DNA of 13,707 nt from Competibacteraceae bacterium UBA2788 (GTDB taxonomy: Bacteria; Pseudomonadota; Gammaproteobacteria; Competibacterales; Competibacteraceae): positions 1 to 13,707 of the forward strand of contig DEHY01000214.1 in the NCBI GenBank assembly GCA_002352185.1, in the 5' to 3' direction. The notes under the pieces are model-generated. The model was not told where the DNA came from. It was given only the letters and a program-made list of their open reading frames with translations, and did not search any database. Every line of letters starts with the position of its first letter. The first letter of the stretch is position 1. Positions 1-8,451 of this stretch are shown piece by piece. The position numbers and the translations under genes were made by a program.

Positions 1-555
1 GCCGGCCAGCGCGGCGCGGAACTGCTCCTGCACCTGAACCCGGTGCGCTTCGCCGCTGCGCGCCAGCCGCCGCCACAATTCCGCCTGCCAGTGATCTTCG
101 CCGCCCGCTTCCCATTGCTGAATCCAGTCGGGCCGGTAAACCAGATACTGGTCGAAGCAGTCGGCAATGCGGCAGGCCAGTTCGTGGCGGCGGAAATCGT
201 TGTGGCCGTCGCCGAGCCAGGCCCGCACCGGCGCGAAGCGGGGCGATTCATCCACCTCCCGCAACAACGCCATGAGCCGCCAGTTCAGCACCGGCTTGTC
301 GAAGCTGGAAGTCGGCGGCAGATAACGCAAGACCGCCCGCGCCATTTCCCAAAGAAAAGTGGCCGGGAACTGGAAACCGAGGTTGGCGCAAACCCCAAGC
401 CGTTCGGCCAGCCGCAGCGCCAGCCAGCGGGCCATGCCGTTGCTTTGCGCCACCACGATCTCCCGCGCCAGCGGCGAGCGCAGCGGTTGACTCAGATGTT
501 CGGCCAGCCGGTCCGCCAGGATCTCAAGGCGATTGCTTTGGTGACAATGAAACAC
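1..555 (-). CDS. recC: RecC, exodeoxyribonuclease V gamma subunit (N-terminal 185 residues, runs off left edge)
   Basis: RecC is the Chi-recognising subunit of the RecBCD helicase-nuclease that processes double-strand breaks for RecA. Only the first 185 codons are here. The reverse-strand translation begins MFHCHQSNRLEILADRLAEH and continues through AREIVVAQSNGMARWLALRL and DCFDQYLVYRPDWIQQWE. These match, in order and spacing, the E. coli RecC N-terminus (HSNRL, then VQSTGMAQWL, then DLFDQYLVYRPDWLAQWE, recalled from memory). I chose the GTG at 555-553 because it places HSNRL near residue 5, as in E. coli, and an AGGA lies about 10 nt upstream; no in-frame ATG fits better. recB and recD would be expected beyond the left edge. 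It lies 116 nt downstream of the GGDEF-EAL gene on the same strand, with no clear terminator between. Identity is secure; the exact start is less so. Confidence 0.9.
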   Translation of the reverse strand, partial: MFHCHQSNRLEILADRLAEHLSQPLRSPLAREIVVAQSNGMARWLALRLAERLGVCANLGFQFPATFLWEMARAVLRYLPPTSSFDKPVLNWRLMALLREVDESPRFAPVRAWLGDGHNDFRRHELACRIADCFDQYLVYRPDWIQQWEAGGEDHWQAELWRRLARSGEAHRVQVQEQFRAALAG

Positions 556-671
556 GGGGGCATAGTCCTGAAACAGGCTGATTTTTTGTTTTTTAAGGAA
601 AATTTGCAAAATCGCACCAGAAGAAATCCCCGGCAAGGTTTTCTACATTACCTCTTGAATTATGCCCGCAG

Positions 672-2738
672 TCATCCTCTTTGGCGCCAGCTTTCGGCAA
701 AAGCATCCGCCGGTTGAGGTTTGCCAAAGAAATAGCCTTGAATCTCGTCACAACCGTGGGTGCGCAGAAAGTCGACCTGGTGGGCGCTCTCCACGCCTTC
801 GGCCACGGTAGCCAGCTTGAGGCTGTGGGCCAGCGCGATGACGGTGCGGATGATCGCTTCGTCACCCGCATTGTCACCGATGCCAATGACGAATGAGCGG
901 TCAATCTTGAGCGTATTGATCGGCAACAGCTTCAGGTAGGCGAGTGAAGAATAGCCGGTGCCGAAATCGTCCACGGCAAGCTGTACGCCAATCTGGTGGA
1001 GTTTATTGAGGATGGACAAGGCGTCCTCGATATTCATGATTACCGATTCAGTGATTTCCAGTTCTACGGCAGCAGGTTCAAGCCCCGTTTCGTCGAGGAT
1101 GGCGCGCACCACTTCAACGATGTTGCCGCGATCAATCTGCTTGACCGACAGGTTGATCGCCATCTTCGGCATTGCCCAGCCTGCGACGCGCCACGTCATC
1201 ATCTGCCGACAGGCTTGACGCAGCACCCATTCGCCCAGATCGACGATGAAGCCGGTTTCTTCGGCCAGTGGAATGAAGCGTACCGGCGGCACGGCGCCCA
1301 GCTCGGCGCTGGTCCAGCGCAACAGCGCTTCGGCTCCGGTTGGACGGCCTTCGATATCAACCTTGATCTGGTAGTGCAGGGCGAGTTCGTTGGCCTCGAT
1401 TGCACGCCGCAACAGGGCATCGAGGCGGATGCGTTCCTGCGCGTAGGTGGTCATCTCCGGCGTGTAGAAATGGCTGCGGCTGCGACCGTGCGCCTTGGCC
1501 TGATACATCGCCGTGTCGGCATTGCGCACCAGCGCGTCGACATCCTTGCCATCGGACGGGTAAAAACAAATGCCGATGCTGGCGGCGACATAGAGTTCAT
1601 GCCCGACGATCTGAAAAGGCTGGGAGAGCCACTTGATCAGCTTGTCGGCGACAATGCCTACCGTGCGTGCGTCCTTGACATCCTCAATGATGCAGATGAA
1701 CTCGTCTCCACCCAGCCGCGCCAGGAAATCGCCGGTGCGCAGGCACGATTTCAGCCGATGCGTAACCGCCACCAGCAGCTCATCGCCGACGGCGTGACCG
1801 AGCGTGTCATTCACTGTCTTGAAGCGGTCAAGATCGATGAACAGCACCGCCAGTTGCTGCGCCTCGCGGGCAGTGAGGTGGATGCTTTTCTTCAACTGCT
1901 CGGCAAACATCAGTCGGTTGGGCAGGCCAGTCAGCGGGTCATGATGCGCTAGGTGATCCAGACACCACTCGGCACTGCGCCGCTCAACAATTTCGGCCTG
2001 CAATTCCGCCGTGCGTTCCTGTACGCGATGATCAAGCGCACAGTTGGCAGCCTCCAGTTGATCGGCCTGATGGCGCAAGATGGCTTGCGCCCGGCGCACC
2101 AGCAGCAGTTGAACAAGGTACAAAGCGCCCAGCACGCCCAGCACGGTCAACCCTACCAGCCATTTGGACTGGTTGATCTGGCGCATGAAGGAGGTGACAT
2201 CCTGATAAACCTCGAATACGCCCACCAGTCGGCCCTGCTCGCGAATGGGCACGTAACTGGAAAGCACATCGATGTCTGTCATATCGCCCTCGAAGGCGCC
2301 AAACTGATTACGATGCGTCAGTTCGCTGACGACATTTCCGGCGGCGGCGGCGATAAAACCGGGATTGTTGCGCCTGTCTTCGCCAATCTGCCTGGGGTCG
2401 GAGGAGAACACCGTCAGACCATCAAGGTTGAAGACCTTGATCTTGATGGCTTCGGAGTCGCGCATCAATGCAGAGGCTTTGGCGTACAGTCCACGCTGCT
2501 CCACCTGCCGCCGCAGCGCGTCAGCCGAGCGATCAGCGGACGTATTCACTATCGGCGCGAAATCCAGCCACAGTGCGTTGCCGAATACCCGAGTCATGGC
2601 TACGTTGCGGTCTTCGGCCATACGCTTGAGCTGGGCTGATTCCTGCTGGTGCAAAAACAGGGCGAGCGCCCCGCCGACAAGCACGATCAGCGCGAAAGAG
2701 AGTGTGGAAAAATAACGGGTTAGGTGAAAGGCGCCCAC
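672..2738 (-). CDS. Membrane-anchored GGDEF-EAL protein (diguanylate cyclase / c-di-GMP phosphodiesterase)
   Basis: A 688-residue bifunctional-type c-di-GMP enzyme. Two hydrophobic segments (about 10-30 and 193-214) bracket a periplasmic sensor region of about 160 residues that resembles a Cache-like ligand domain but has no motif I can name. A charged, coiled-coil-like linker (about 215-258) leads to the cytoplasm. GGDEF domain about 262-425: the active-site GGDEF is intact at 343-347, and an RxxD product-inhibition site (334-337) lies five residues before it. EAL domain about 437-682: E470-A-L, N529 (NLSVKQ), E561 (EITES), D590-D591 (DDFGTG), K611 (KIDRSF), E647 (EGVE) and Q667 (QGYFFG) are all present, so phosphodiesterase activity is expected. 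The start is GTG at 2738-2736; an in-frame TGA lies 13-15 nt upstream, so no longer start exists. The ribosome site is weak. Which activity dominates cannot be told from sequence. Confidence 0.93.
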   Translation of the reverse strand: MGAFHLTRYFSTLSFALIVLVGGALALFLHQQESAQLKRMAEDRNVAMTRVFGNALWLDFAPIVNTSADRSADALRRQVEQRGLYAKASALMRDSEAIKIKVFNLDGLTVFSSDPRQIGEDRRNNPGFIAAAAGNVVSELTHRNQFGAFEGDMTDIDVLSSYVPIREQGRLVGVFEVYQDVTSFMRQINQSKWLVGLTVLGVLGALYLVQLLLVRRAQAILRHQADQLEAANCALDHRVQERTAELQAEIVERRSAEWCLDHLAHHDPLTGLPNRLMFAEQLKKSIHLTAREAQQLAVLFIDLDRFKTVNDTLGHAVGDELLVAVTHRLKSCLRTGDFLARLGGDEFICIIEDVKDARTVGIVADKLIKWLSQPFQIVGHELYVAASIGICFYPSDGKDVDALVRNADTAMYQAKAHGRSRSHFYTPEMTTYAQERIRLDALLRRAIEANELALHYQIKVDIEGRPTGAEALLRWTSAELGAVPPVRFIPLAEETGFIVDLGEWVLRQACRQMMTWRVAGWAMPKMAINLSVKQIDRGNIVEVVRAILDETGLEPAAVELEITESVIMNIEDALSILNKLHQIGVQLAVDDFGTGYSSLAYLKLLPINTLKIDRSFVIGIGDNAGDEAIIRTVIALAHSLKLATVAEGVESAHQVDFLRTHGCDEIQGYFFGKPQPADAFAESWRQRG

Positions 2739-2887
2739 GGTGGAAAACGCTCATGATCGCCGTATCGCCAGCGCCGATTCTTGAGAACCAGGGCAAATAC
2801 GCGATCCGGTCCGTAACGGTTGATGATGCCCTCGCCCACACCGAGTCGGCGAGATCGTCAAAGGAATTCTAGCCATGCTCCCACTCA

Positions 2888-3673
2888 TCAGACAGGAGGG
2901 GAGTTGGGTGTAAGCCGTGATGATGACTCTTCTGTTGCTTCCGATGTGCGCCGGGCATTCGCCGCCAGCCGCCGCAACGCCGCGCTTAACTGCGCGTCCG
3001 ACAGATTGCGGGCGGTCGCTTCCAGCAATTCGGCATTGCGCCGAGTCAGCGTCAGCCGCGCCCGTTGCGGGGGCGGGGGCGGCGCGGGGGCCGGGGCCAC
3101 ATAAATACGCGGCTTGGGTAGCGTGATGCCCAGATGCTGACTCAGCAGCGGATGGATGCCCGGCAATGCGTAATGCAGCCGGGTAGCCCAACTGGCTGAG
3201 TCGGCGCGCACTTCCCAAGCCTCCTGATCCAGCCGGATGATCGCCGCATGATCGCGCAGGTGCGGCGGCAGATAGGCATGAAACATGTGGTTGAGCCGGT
3301 TCATCTCATCGGCCTGCGCCACCAGCCGTCCAAGTACGCCGGAGGCGTGGCGCAGCCTGTAGCCGACCGTCGGAATGAAACCCGGCGTTGCCCTCGTCCC
3401 CACCCTCTCTCCCGCAGACGGGCGCAGAGGATCCGCACGCCGGCGGGGCGGTACTGGAGGCGGAGTCGAATCAGGCATCGGCGGGGGCGTCCGCAACAGC
3501 GGCGCGTCCAGCACCCGGACATACGCAGGCGACGCCTCGGCGACTGCATTCGGGGCCGGATCGGCGGTCCGTTCCGGCGCAGAGGGTGCAGGCGCTGGCC
3601 CATAACCGCGCAGCATTTTTAGCAATTGCGCGGTGTGCTGGCGGGCCACGGCGCGGCTGTCGGGATCGATCAT
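2888..3673 (-). CDS. DUF721 / DciA-like protein with long proline-rich N-terminal extension
   Basis: 261 residues. The recognisable part is about 108-193: a helix (GRLVAQADEMNRLNHMF), the LPPHLRDH turn, and the segment LEVRADSASWATRL-like (EVRADSASWATRL at 154-166) followed by LSQHLGITLPKPRIYVAP. This is the signature layout of DUF721, the fold of DciA, which loads the replicative helicase DnaB in bacteria lacking DnaC. Most gammaproteobacterial DciA proteins are about 150 residues. This one adds about 75 low-complexity Pro/Ala/Arg residues (24-100), a second Pro run at 194-202, and a C-terminal helical, Arg/Ala-rich tail (about 205-245). Residues 83-98 look like translated repeat DNA. The ATG lies 4 nt past the pat stop, so the two are probably cotranscribed. 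Being next to pat rather than lpxC/secA leaves open that it is a DciA paralogue rather than the main loader. Confidence 0.72.
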   Translation of the reverse strand: MIDPDSRAVARQHTAQLLKMLRGYGPAPAPSAPERTADPAPNAVAEASPAYVRVLDAPLLRTPPPMPDSTPPPVPPRRRADPLRPSAGERVGTRATPGFIPTVGYRLRHASGVLGRLVAQADEMNRLNHMFHAYLPPHLRDHAAIIRLDQEAWEVRADSASWATRLHYALPGIHPLLSQHLGITLPKPRIYVAPAPAPPPPPQRARLTLTRRNAELLEATARNLSDAQLSAALRRLAANARRTSEATEESSSRLTPNSPPV

Positions 3674-3677
3674 GTAC

Positions 3678-6371
3678 TCAGTTTAGCAGCAGGGACACAT
3701 GCAGGACCCCCGGATCGTCGAGTGACGCACTGACGTGGAAGTTGAGGGCGCGGTTGAGCCGCAGCATGGATTCGTTTTCCCGCAGCACCTCGCCGTACAG
3801 CTCTCTGATCCCACGACTCCTAGCATAATCAATGATATAGCGCATCAGCATCGGCCCCAGCCCCAGGCCGGTCATGTTCCGATCCACCAGGATCGAATAC
3901 TCGGCCTTCTCCATATCCGGATCGGCGTTGCAGCGCACTACGCCCCAAATCCGGCCTTTGCCCGGCAGGCTATCGGGCGTAGTGACGATGAACGCCATCT
4001 CGCGCTCGTAGTCCAGTTGGGTCAATCGAGCCGCCATCTCGTGCGGCAGTTCGCGCATCGGCTGGAAAAACCGCATCCGCACGTCCTCCGAGGGAATGCG
4101 CCGCACCAGATCCCGCAATTCCGGCTCGTCCTCCGGCAGGATCGGTCGCATCAGGAAGGCGCGGCCATCCGGCAGTTCGTAGCGGCGCTCAAATTCCTTG
4201 GGATAGGGCGAAATCGCCAACCGCTGCGTGGCCGGCGCGCCGTTGGGCGTGATCAGGATGTTGGCGTCCAGCGCCAGCAGGTTGTCGGGGCGCACCCAGA
4301 TCGGATTAATGTCCATCTCGACCAATTCGGCCAAGTCAATCACCATCTGCGAAACCTTGATCAGGGTCAGCGCGATAGCGTCCAAATCTACGGGGCGGCC
4401 GCGATTGGCGCTGATCTGGCGGTATAACCGGGTGCGCGACATCAGATCGTGCGCCAGCTGCATATTCAACGGCGGCAGGGCATAGGCTACGTCATCAATG
4501 ACCTCCGCCTCGGTGCCGCCTTGGCCGAAGAAGATGACCGGCCCGAACCGGCGACCGGTGCGCACTCCGATCATGAGTTCATAGGCGTTGTGCCGCGACT
4601 GCATCGGCTGCACCGCGAAACCGTCAATGACGGCATTGGGGGCCAGTTCATGCACCCGCTCCAACATGCCGGTGGCGGCGACCAGCACTTCCAGCGGATT
4701 GTTCAGACCAAACGTCACGCCGCCCACCTCGGACTTGTTGGCAATATCGGGCGAAAGAATTTTGAGCGCCACCGGCTCGTGCAACTCCAGAGCGATTTCG
4801 GAGGCGGCTTCCGGGGTCGAGGCGAACTGGAGCGGCACCGTCCTGATTTGATAGGCGCTGAGTACCTGACTGGCTTCATAGGCATTCAGCCGACGGCGGC
4901 CAGCCGTCAGGGCGATCTGGATGATGCGGCGGGCGGTTTCGATGTCGGGCGTGAATCCCTCCGGGATCGAAGGCGGGGTTTCGATCAGCAGTTCCTGATT
5001 GCGCCGGTACTGAGCCAGGCGCATGAACGCTTCCACCGCCTCGCCGGGCGCTTCGTAGGTCGGAATGTGCGCGGTCCTGAACAGATCGCGCGCCGGCTCC
5101 ACCGCCGCTTCGCCCACCCAGCAGGTCATGATCAAGCGCCGGTTCTTGGCGCGCTCGATCACCGCCCTGGCGCTGTCCATGGATCGATCCACCGAAGCGG
5201 GGGCATGGATCACCAGCACCCCGTCGGTGCCCGGTTCCTGCAACAGCAAATCCAGCGCCTTGCCATATTCTTCCGGGCCGGCCATGTCGCCCAAGTCCAC
5301 CGGATTTTCAATCGGATAATCGGGTCGGCAATCCCGCGCCAGTTGGGTCCGGGTCGCCTCGCTGATTTCGGCCAGACGGCCACCATGCCGCAGCAGGGTG
5401 TCGCTGGTCAGCAGCGCCAGGCTGTAGCTGTTGCTGAGCAGGGTCAGCCGGTTGCTGTAGACCGGTTTGGCGGTCGCCAGGGTTTCGGCGGCGCTGAACA
5501 ATTGCTCAATGTTGTTCACGCGCAGGATGCCGGCCCGCTGGAATACGGCGTCATACACCGCATCTTCAACCGGCCCGGCCCGGAAATCACGCGGCTTGAG
5601 TACGATGACCGGCTTGACCCGGCCAGCGGCGCGGGCGGCGGATACGAACTTGCGGCGGTTGCGGGTATTTTCCATGTACATCAGGATCGCCCGGGTATTA
5701 CTGTCCCGCAGCAGGTAATCAATCAGGTCGCCGAAGTCCACATCCCAGCGCATGCCCACCGAGATGACATGCGAAAACCCGATGTCGCGGCTGGTGGCCC
5801 AGTCAATCACGCTGCGCATCACCGCCGCCGACTGGCACAGCAGTGCAATATGGCCCGCCAGCGGCCGGGTGCAGCTCAAGCTGGCGTTGAGATGGGTGGA
5901 GGGCACGGCATAGCCCAGATGATCCGGCCCCATGATGCGCAGCAGATACGGTTTGGCCGCCTCCAGAATCTTCTGTTTGAGGGATTCGCCATCATCCAGA
6001 TGGCTCCGCAACAGATCCGGGCTGAGCAACGCCGTTCTGGTGCCCCGGTGGTCCTGCAATATTTCGCGGCTCAGCAGCAGCACCGCCCGGGTGCCACGGG
6101 CGCCCAGTTCGCTGATCAGGGTCGGCGCCTCATCCAGAGAAGTGGTCAGAATCGCCAGATCCGGCGCTACGGGCAGACTGGCGATGTCCCGGTAGGCCAA
6201 TACCCCGGAAACCGACTGCTGATCCGGATTGATCGGCATCACCGGGCCTTTGAAACCGCCCTCGATCAGATTGAATTGCACGGTCACGTCGGGGCCGCCG
6301 GCCTGCTTGCCGCGACCGACCACGGCAATGGAGCGGGGTTTGAACAGATATTCGAGATTACGAATGGTCAT
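3678..6371 (-). CDS. pat: Pat/PatZ-type protein lysine acetyltransferase (NDP-forming acyl-CoA synthetase-like domains fused to GNAT)
   Basis: 897 residues, similar in length and colinear with E. coli PatZ/YfiQ and Salmonella Pat. In that family the GNAT domain acetylates Acs and other enzymes using acetyl-CoA, while the large N-terminal part senses acetyl-CoA. Order: CoA-binding Rossmann domain (about 7-150, LFKPRSIAVVG), ligase-CoA domains (about 165-460, with ENPVDLGD at 355-362), ATP-grasp domain (about 477-708, VALKILSPDIANKSEVGGV and LPPLNMQLA), GNAT (about 736-893) with acetyl-CoA loop TGLGLG at 834-839. True ADP-forming ligases carry a catalytic His in an SHTG motif; the matching stretch here (about 261-280) has no His, as in PatZ, so ligase activity is not expected. 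An extra stretch of about 20 residues near 108-135 is absent from E. coli PatZ as I recall it. Start: ATG preceded by AGGTGAG, 8-9 nt spacing. It is transcribed divergently from acsA, its likely substrate. Confidence 0.92.
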   Translation of the reverse strand: MTIRNLEYLFKPRSIAVVGRGKQAGGPDVTVQFNLIEGGFKGPVMPINPDQQSVSGVLAYRDIASLPVAPDLAILTTSLDEAPTLISELGARGTRAVLLLSREILQDHRGTRTALLSPDLLRSHLDDGESLKQKILEAAKPYLLRIMGPDHLGYAVPSTHLNASLSCTRPLAGHIALLCQSAAVMRSVIDWATSRDIGFSHVISVGMRWDVDFGDLIDYLLRDSNTRAILMYMENTRNRRKFVSAARAAGRVKPVIVLKPRDFRAGPVEDAVYDAVFQRAGILRVNNIEQLFSAAETLATAKPVYSNRLTLLSNSYSLALLTSDTLLRHGGRLAEISEATRTQLARDCRPDYPIENPVDLGDMAGPEEYGKALDLLLQEPGTDGVLVIHAPASVDRSMDSARAVIERAKNRRLIMTCWVGEAAVEPARDLFRTAHIPTYEAPGEAVEAFMRLAQYRRNQELLIETPPSIPEGFTPDIETARRIIQIALTAGRRRLNAYEASQVLSAYQIRTVPLQFASTPEAASEIALELHEPVALKILSPDIANKSEVGGVTFGLNNPLEVLVAATGMLERVHELAPNAVIDGFAVQPMQSRHNAYELMIGVRTGRRFGPVIFFGQGGTEAEVIDDVAYALPPLNMQLAHDLMSRTRLYRQISANRGRPVDLDAIALTLIKVSQMVIDLAELVEMDINPIWVRPDNLLALDANILITPNGAPATQRLAISPYPKEFERRYELPDGRAFLMRPILPEDEPELRDLVRRIPSEDVRMRFFQPMRELPHEMAARLTQLDYEREMAFIVTTPDSLPGKGRIWGVVRCNADPDMEKAEYSILVDRNMTGLGLGPMLMRYIIDYARSRGIRELYGEVLRENESMLRLNRALNFHVSASLDDPGVLHVSLLLN

Positions 6372-6504
6372 GGTTATTTCTCACCTGATCAAAGGCGCCG
6401 GGATTCTATGGTAACGCGATTTGGAAGACGGCGGCATGATCGGCGGCGGGCGTGTCTTACAATGACCTTTTTCAATTAAAGCGACTGGCAAGCGAGGCGA
6501 TGAC
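6372..6504. promoter_or_regulatory. Divergent intergenic region between pat and acsA with weak -10-like boxes
   Basis: This 133-bp gap must hold the promoters of both genes. Rightward: TACAAT at 6458-6463 would place a start near 6470 and a leader of about 35 nt before acsA, but no good -35 lies 16-18 bp upstream. Leftward: TAGAAT (reverse strand, 6408-6403) would give a leader of about 25 nt before pat, again with a poor -35. Weak -35 elements suggest dependence on an activator, but I see no convincing operator. Ribosome sites are clearer: GAGG at 6494-6497 for acsA and AGGTGAG for pat. Confidence 0.35.
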
Positions 6505-8268
6505 ATGAGCGGGACAACGACACACCAGAGACTGGAGCCGGGCGAACCCTCGCCGAATGTGGCCGCTGCTGCAACAGCGCCCGCCGATTCGTTCTGGGCG
6601 GTGGCGCGATCCGAGCTGGAAGGTCTGCCCGGCGGCGGTCTGAATATCGCCTGCGAAGCGGTGGATCGACACGTTCAGGCAGGCCGGGGAGCCACAGTGG
6701 CTCTGCGCTGGCGGGGTAAAAACGGCGAGCGGCGCGACTTCAGCTACGCCGATCTGGCGGGCCTGAGCAACCGTTTCGCTAACATGCTGCGCCGGCTGGG
6801 CGTCGGCAAGGGTGATCGGGTGTGTACCCTGGCCGGGCGCATTCCCGAACTGTACATCGCCGCGCTGGGGACGCTGAAAGCGGGTGCGGTGTTCTGCCCG
6901 CTGTTTTCCGCCTTTGGCCCGGAGCCGGTGCGGGTGCGGCTGAGCAAGAGCCGGGCGCGGGTGCTGGTGACGACCGCGCTGCTGTACCAGCGCAAGGTGC
7001 AGGCGCAACGCAATGATCTGCCGGATTTGGCGCAGGTGCTGCTGGCCGACGGCGGCGGCGCGGAGCCGGGCGTTCATTCCTTCCAGGCCCTGCTCGACGC
7101 GGAATCCGACCAGTTCACCATCCCGTTCACCGCCCCGGAAGACTGGGCGCTGCTGCATTTCACCAGCGGCACGACCGGTACGCCCAAAGGCGCGATCCAT
7201 GTGCATGAGGCCATCGTGGCCCACCGGTTCACCGGACGGCGGGTGTTCGAGCTACAGCCCGGCGATATTTACTGGTGTACCGCCGATCCCGGCTGGGTCA
7301 CTGGCGTGTCCTACGGCATCATCGCCCCGCTGGCGTGCGGCGCGACTCTGGTGGTGGATGAGGCCGACTTCGACGCCCGCCGCTGGTACGCCATTCTGGA
7401 ACAGGAGCGGGTCAACGTCTGGTACACCGCTCCGACCGCCATCCGCATGTTGATGCGAGTCGGGGCCGAAGCGGCGCAGGGCTGCGATTTGAGCGCGCTG
7501 CGCTTTGCGGCCAGCGTCGGCGAGCCGCTCAATCCCGCAGGAGTTCTTTGGGGCCAGGAAGCCCTGGGGCGGCCGTTTCACGATACCTGGTGGCAAACGG
7601 AAACGGGCGCAATCCTGATCGCCAACCGACTTGGTCAGGAGCTAAGACCTGGTTCGATGGGAAGACCATTACCTGGCATTACCGCCGCCATCGTGCGCCG
7701 GCGACCGGACGGCGGCGTGGACCTGCTCGATGCAGGCGAGGAAGGCGAGTTGGCGGTGCGAATCGGCTGGCCGTCGCTGTTTCGCGGCTATCTGGACGAT
7801 GCGGAACGCTATCGGGCCTGTTTTGCCGACGGCTGGTATCTGAGCGGCGATCTGGCGACCCGCGATGCTGAGGGTTATTACTGGTTTCTGGGCCGCAACG
7901 ACGACGTGATCAAAAGCGCCGGGCACCTGATTGGGCCGTTCGAGGTCGAAAGCGCGCTGCTGCAACATCCAGCGGTCGCCGAAGCCGGCATGATCGGCAA
8001 GCCGGATGCGTTCGCCGGCCACATCATCAAGGTCTTTGTGGCGCTGAAGCCCGGTTATGTCGCCAGCGCCGCGCTGCATAAGGAACTGCTCGGTTTTGCC
8101 CGCACCCGGCTGGGACCGGCGGTGGCGCCGCGTGAACTGGAATTCATGGCGGATTTGCCCAAGACCCGCAGCGGAAAAATCCTGCGCCGGCTGTTGCGCG
8201 ACCGGGAATTGGGACTGCCCCTGGGGGATCTATCGGTTCTGGATGCCGATGCAACGCCAACCGGTTGA
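6505..8268 (+). CDS. acsA: AMP-forming acetate-CoA ligase (AcsA-like)
   Basis: 587 residues of the ANL adenylate-forming superfamily: acetate (or propionate) + ATP + CoA gives acyl-CoA, AMP and pyrophosphate. Visible motifs: phosphate-binding loop [10 protein letters not shown] (220-229); WWQTETG (362-368), whose Trp pair closes the small acyl pocket and is typical of acetate/propionate enzymes; YLSGDLA (445-451); hinge [20 protein letters not shown] (463-482); C-terminal PKTRSGK with catalytic Lys558. That lysine is the one acetylated by Pat in Acs homologues, and a pat gene lies divergently 133 bp away. The length is nearer Bacillus AcsA (about 570) than E. coli Acs (about 650). ATG at 6505 is supported by GAGG 7 nt upstream. 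The first 25 or so residues are non-conserved. Whether the substrate is acetate, propionate or another short acid cannot be fixed from sequence. An ACP gene follows 183 nt downstream. Confidence 0.88.
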   Translation: MSGTTTHQRLEPGEPSPNVAAAATAPADSFWAVARSELEGLPGGGLNIACEAVDRHVQAGRGATVALRWRGKNGERRDFSYADLAGLSNRFANMLRRLGVGKGDRVCTLAGRIPELYIAALGTLKAGAVFCPLFSAFGPEPVRVRLSKSRARVLVTTALLYQRKVQAQRNDLPDLAQVLLADGGGAEPGVHSFQALLDAESDQFTIPFTAPEDWALLHFTSGTTGTPKGAIHVHEAIVAHRFTGRRVFELQPGDIYWCTADPGWVTGVSYGIIAPLACGATLVVDEADFDARRWYAILEQERVNVWYTAPTAIRMLMRVGAEAAQGCDLSALRFAASVGEPLNPAGVLWGQEALGRPFHDTWWQTETGAILIANRLGQELRPGSMGRPLPGITAAIVRRRPDGGVDLLDAGEEGELAVRIGWPSLFRGYLDDAERYRACFADGWYLSGDLATRDAEGYYWFLGRNDDVIKSAGHLIGPFEVESALLQHPAVAEAGMIGKPDAFAGHIIKVFVALKPGYVASAALHKELLGFARTRLGPAVAPRELEFMADLPKTRSGKILRRLLRDRELGLPLGDLSVLDADATPTG

Positions 8269-8451
8269 GGGTTAGGAGGTTTATTCTAATTTTTGCCGCT
8301 AAGATAAAATCCGAAATCACGATAAGAGCGGCACGATAATCGCTTGCTTTTTGTCAGGTGCGATGCGAGACTGATGTTGCGGCGCAACATGCCGAACACA
8401 ACGCCACACCGGATTTTGAGCTAATCCATATCCATGAGAGGGAAAACCCCT
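8269..8451 (+). promoter_or_regulatory. acsA-ACP intergenic leader carrying a perfect palindrome
   Basis: 183 bp without a gene. It starts with an unusually strong but unused ribosome-site sequence (AGGAGGT, 8274-8280) followed by AT-rich DNA. TAAAAT-like boxes near 8300-8310 could serve as a -10, but no matching -35 is clear. At 8374-8390 lies ATGTTGC-GGC-GCAACAT, 7-bp arms around 3 bp, suitable as a dimeric repressor site or a small hairpin in the ACP leader. No terminator is visible, so read-through from acsA into the ACP gene is possible. Confidence 0.4.

Noticed and set aside
43..717. Plus-strand open frame of 224 codons
   Set aside because: It lies opposite the recC N-terminus, which is clearly conserved on the minus strand, and its protein is Arg/Pro/Gln-rich without any family features.
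996..1952. Plus-strand open frame of 318 codons opposite the EAL/GGDEF region
   Set aside because: Shadow of the GGDEF-EAL gene; no ribosome site or recognisable domain.
2720..2850. Small minus-strand frame (…INRYGPDRVFALVLKNRRW…) overlapping the start of the GGDEF-EAL gene
   Set aside because: It looks mildly protein-like but has no ribosome site or good start, and I cannot assign it; at most a gene remnant.
4449..6479. Long plus-strand open frame (676 codons) antisense to pat
   Set aside because: The minus-strand Pat protein is unmistakable over its full length. The antisense frame is open because of GC-rich codon structure and gives a low-complexity Gln/Gly/Arg/His-rich protein.
8330..8347. 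Possible sigma54 promoter (GGCACG ... TTGC) before the ACP gene
   Set aside because: The GG and GC dinucleotides are 14 nt apart instead of the required 10.
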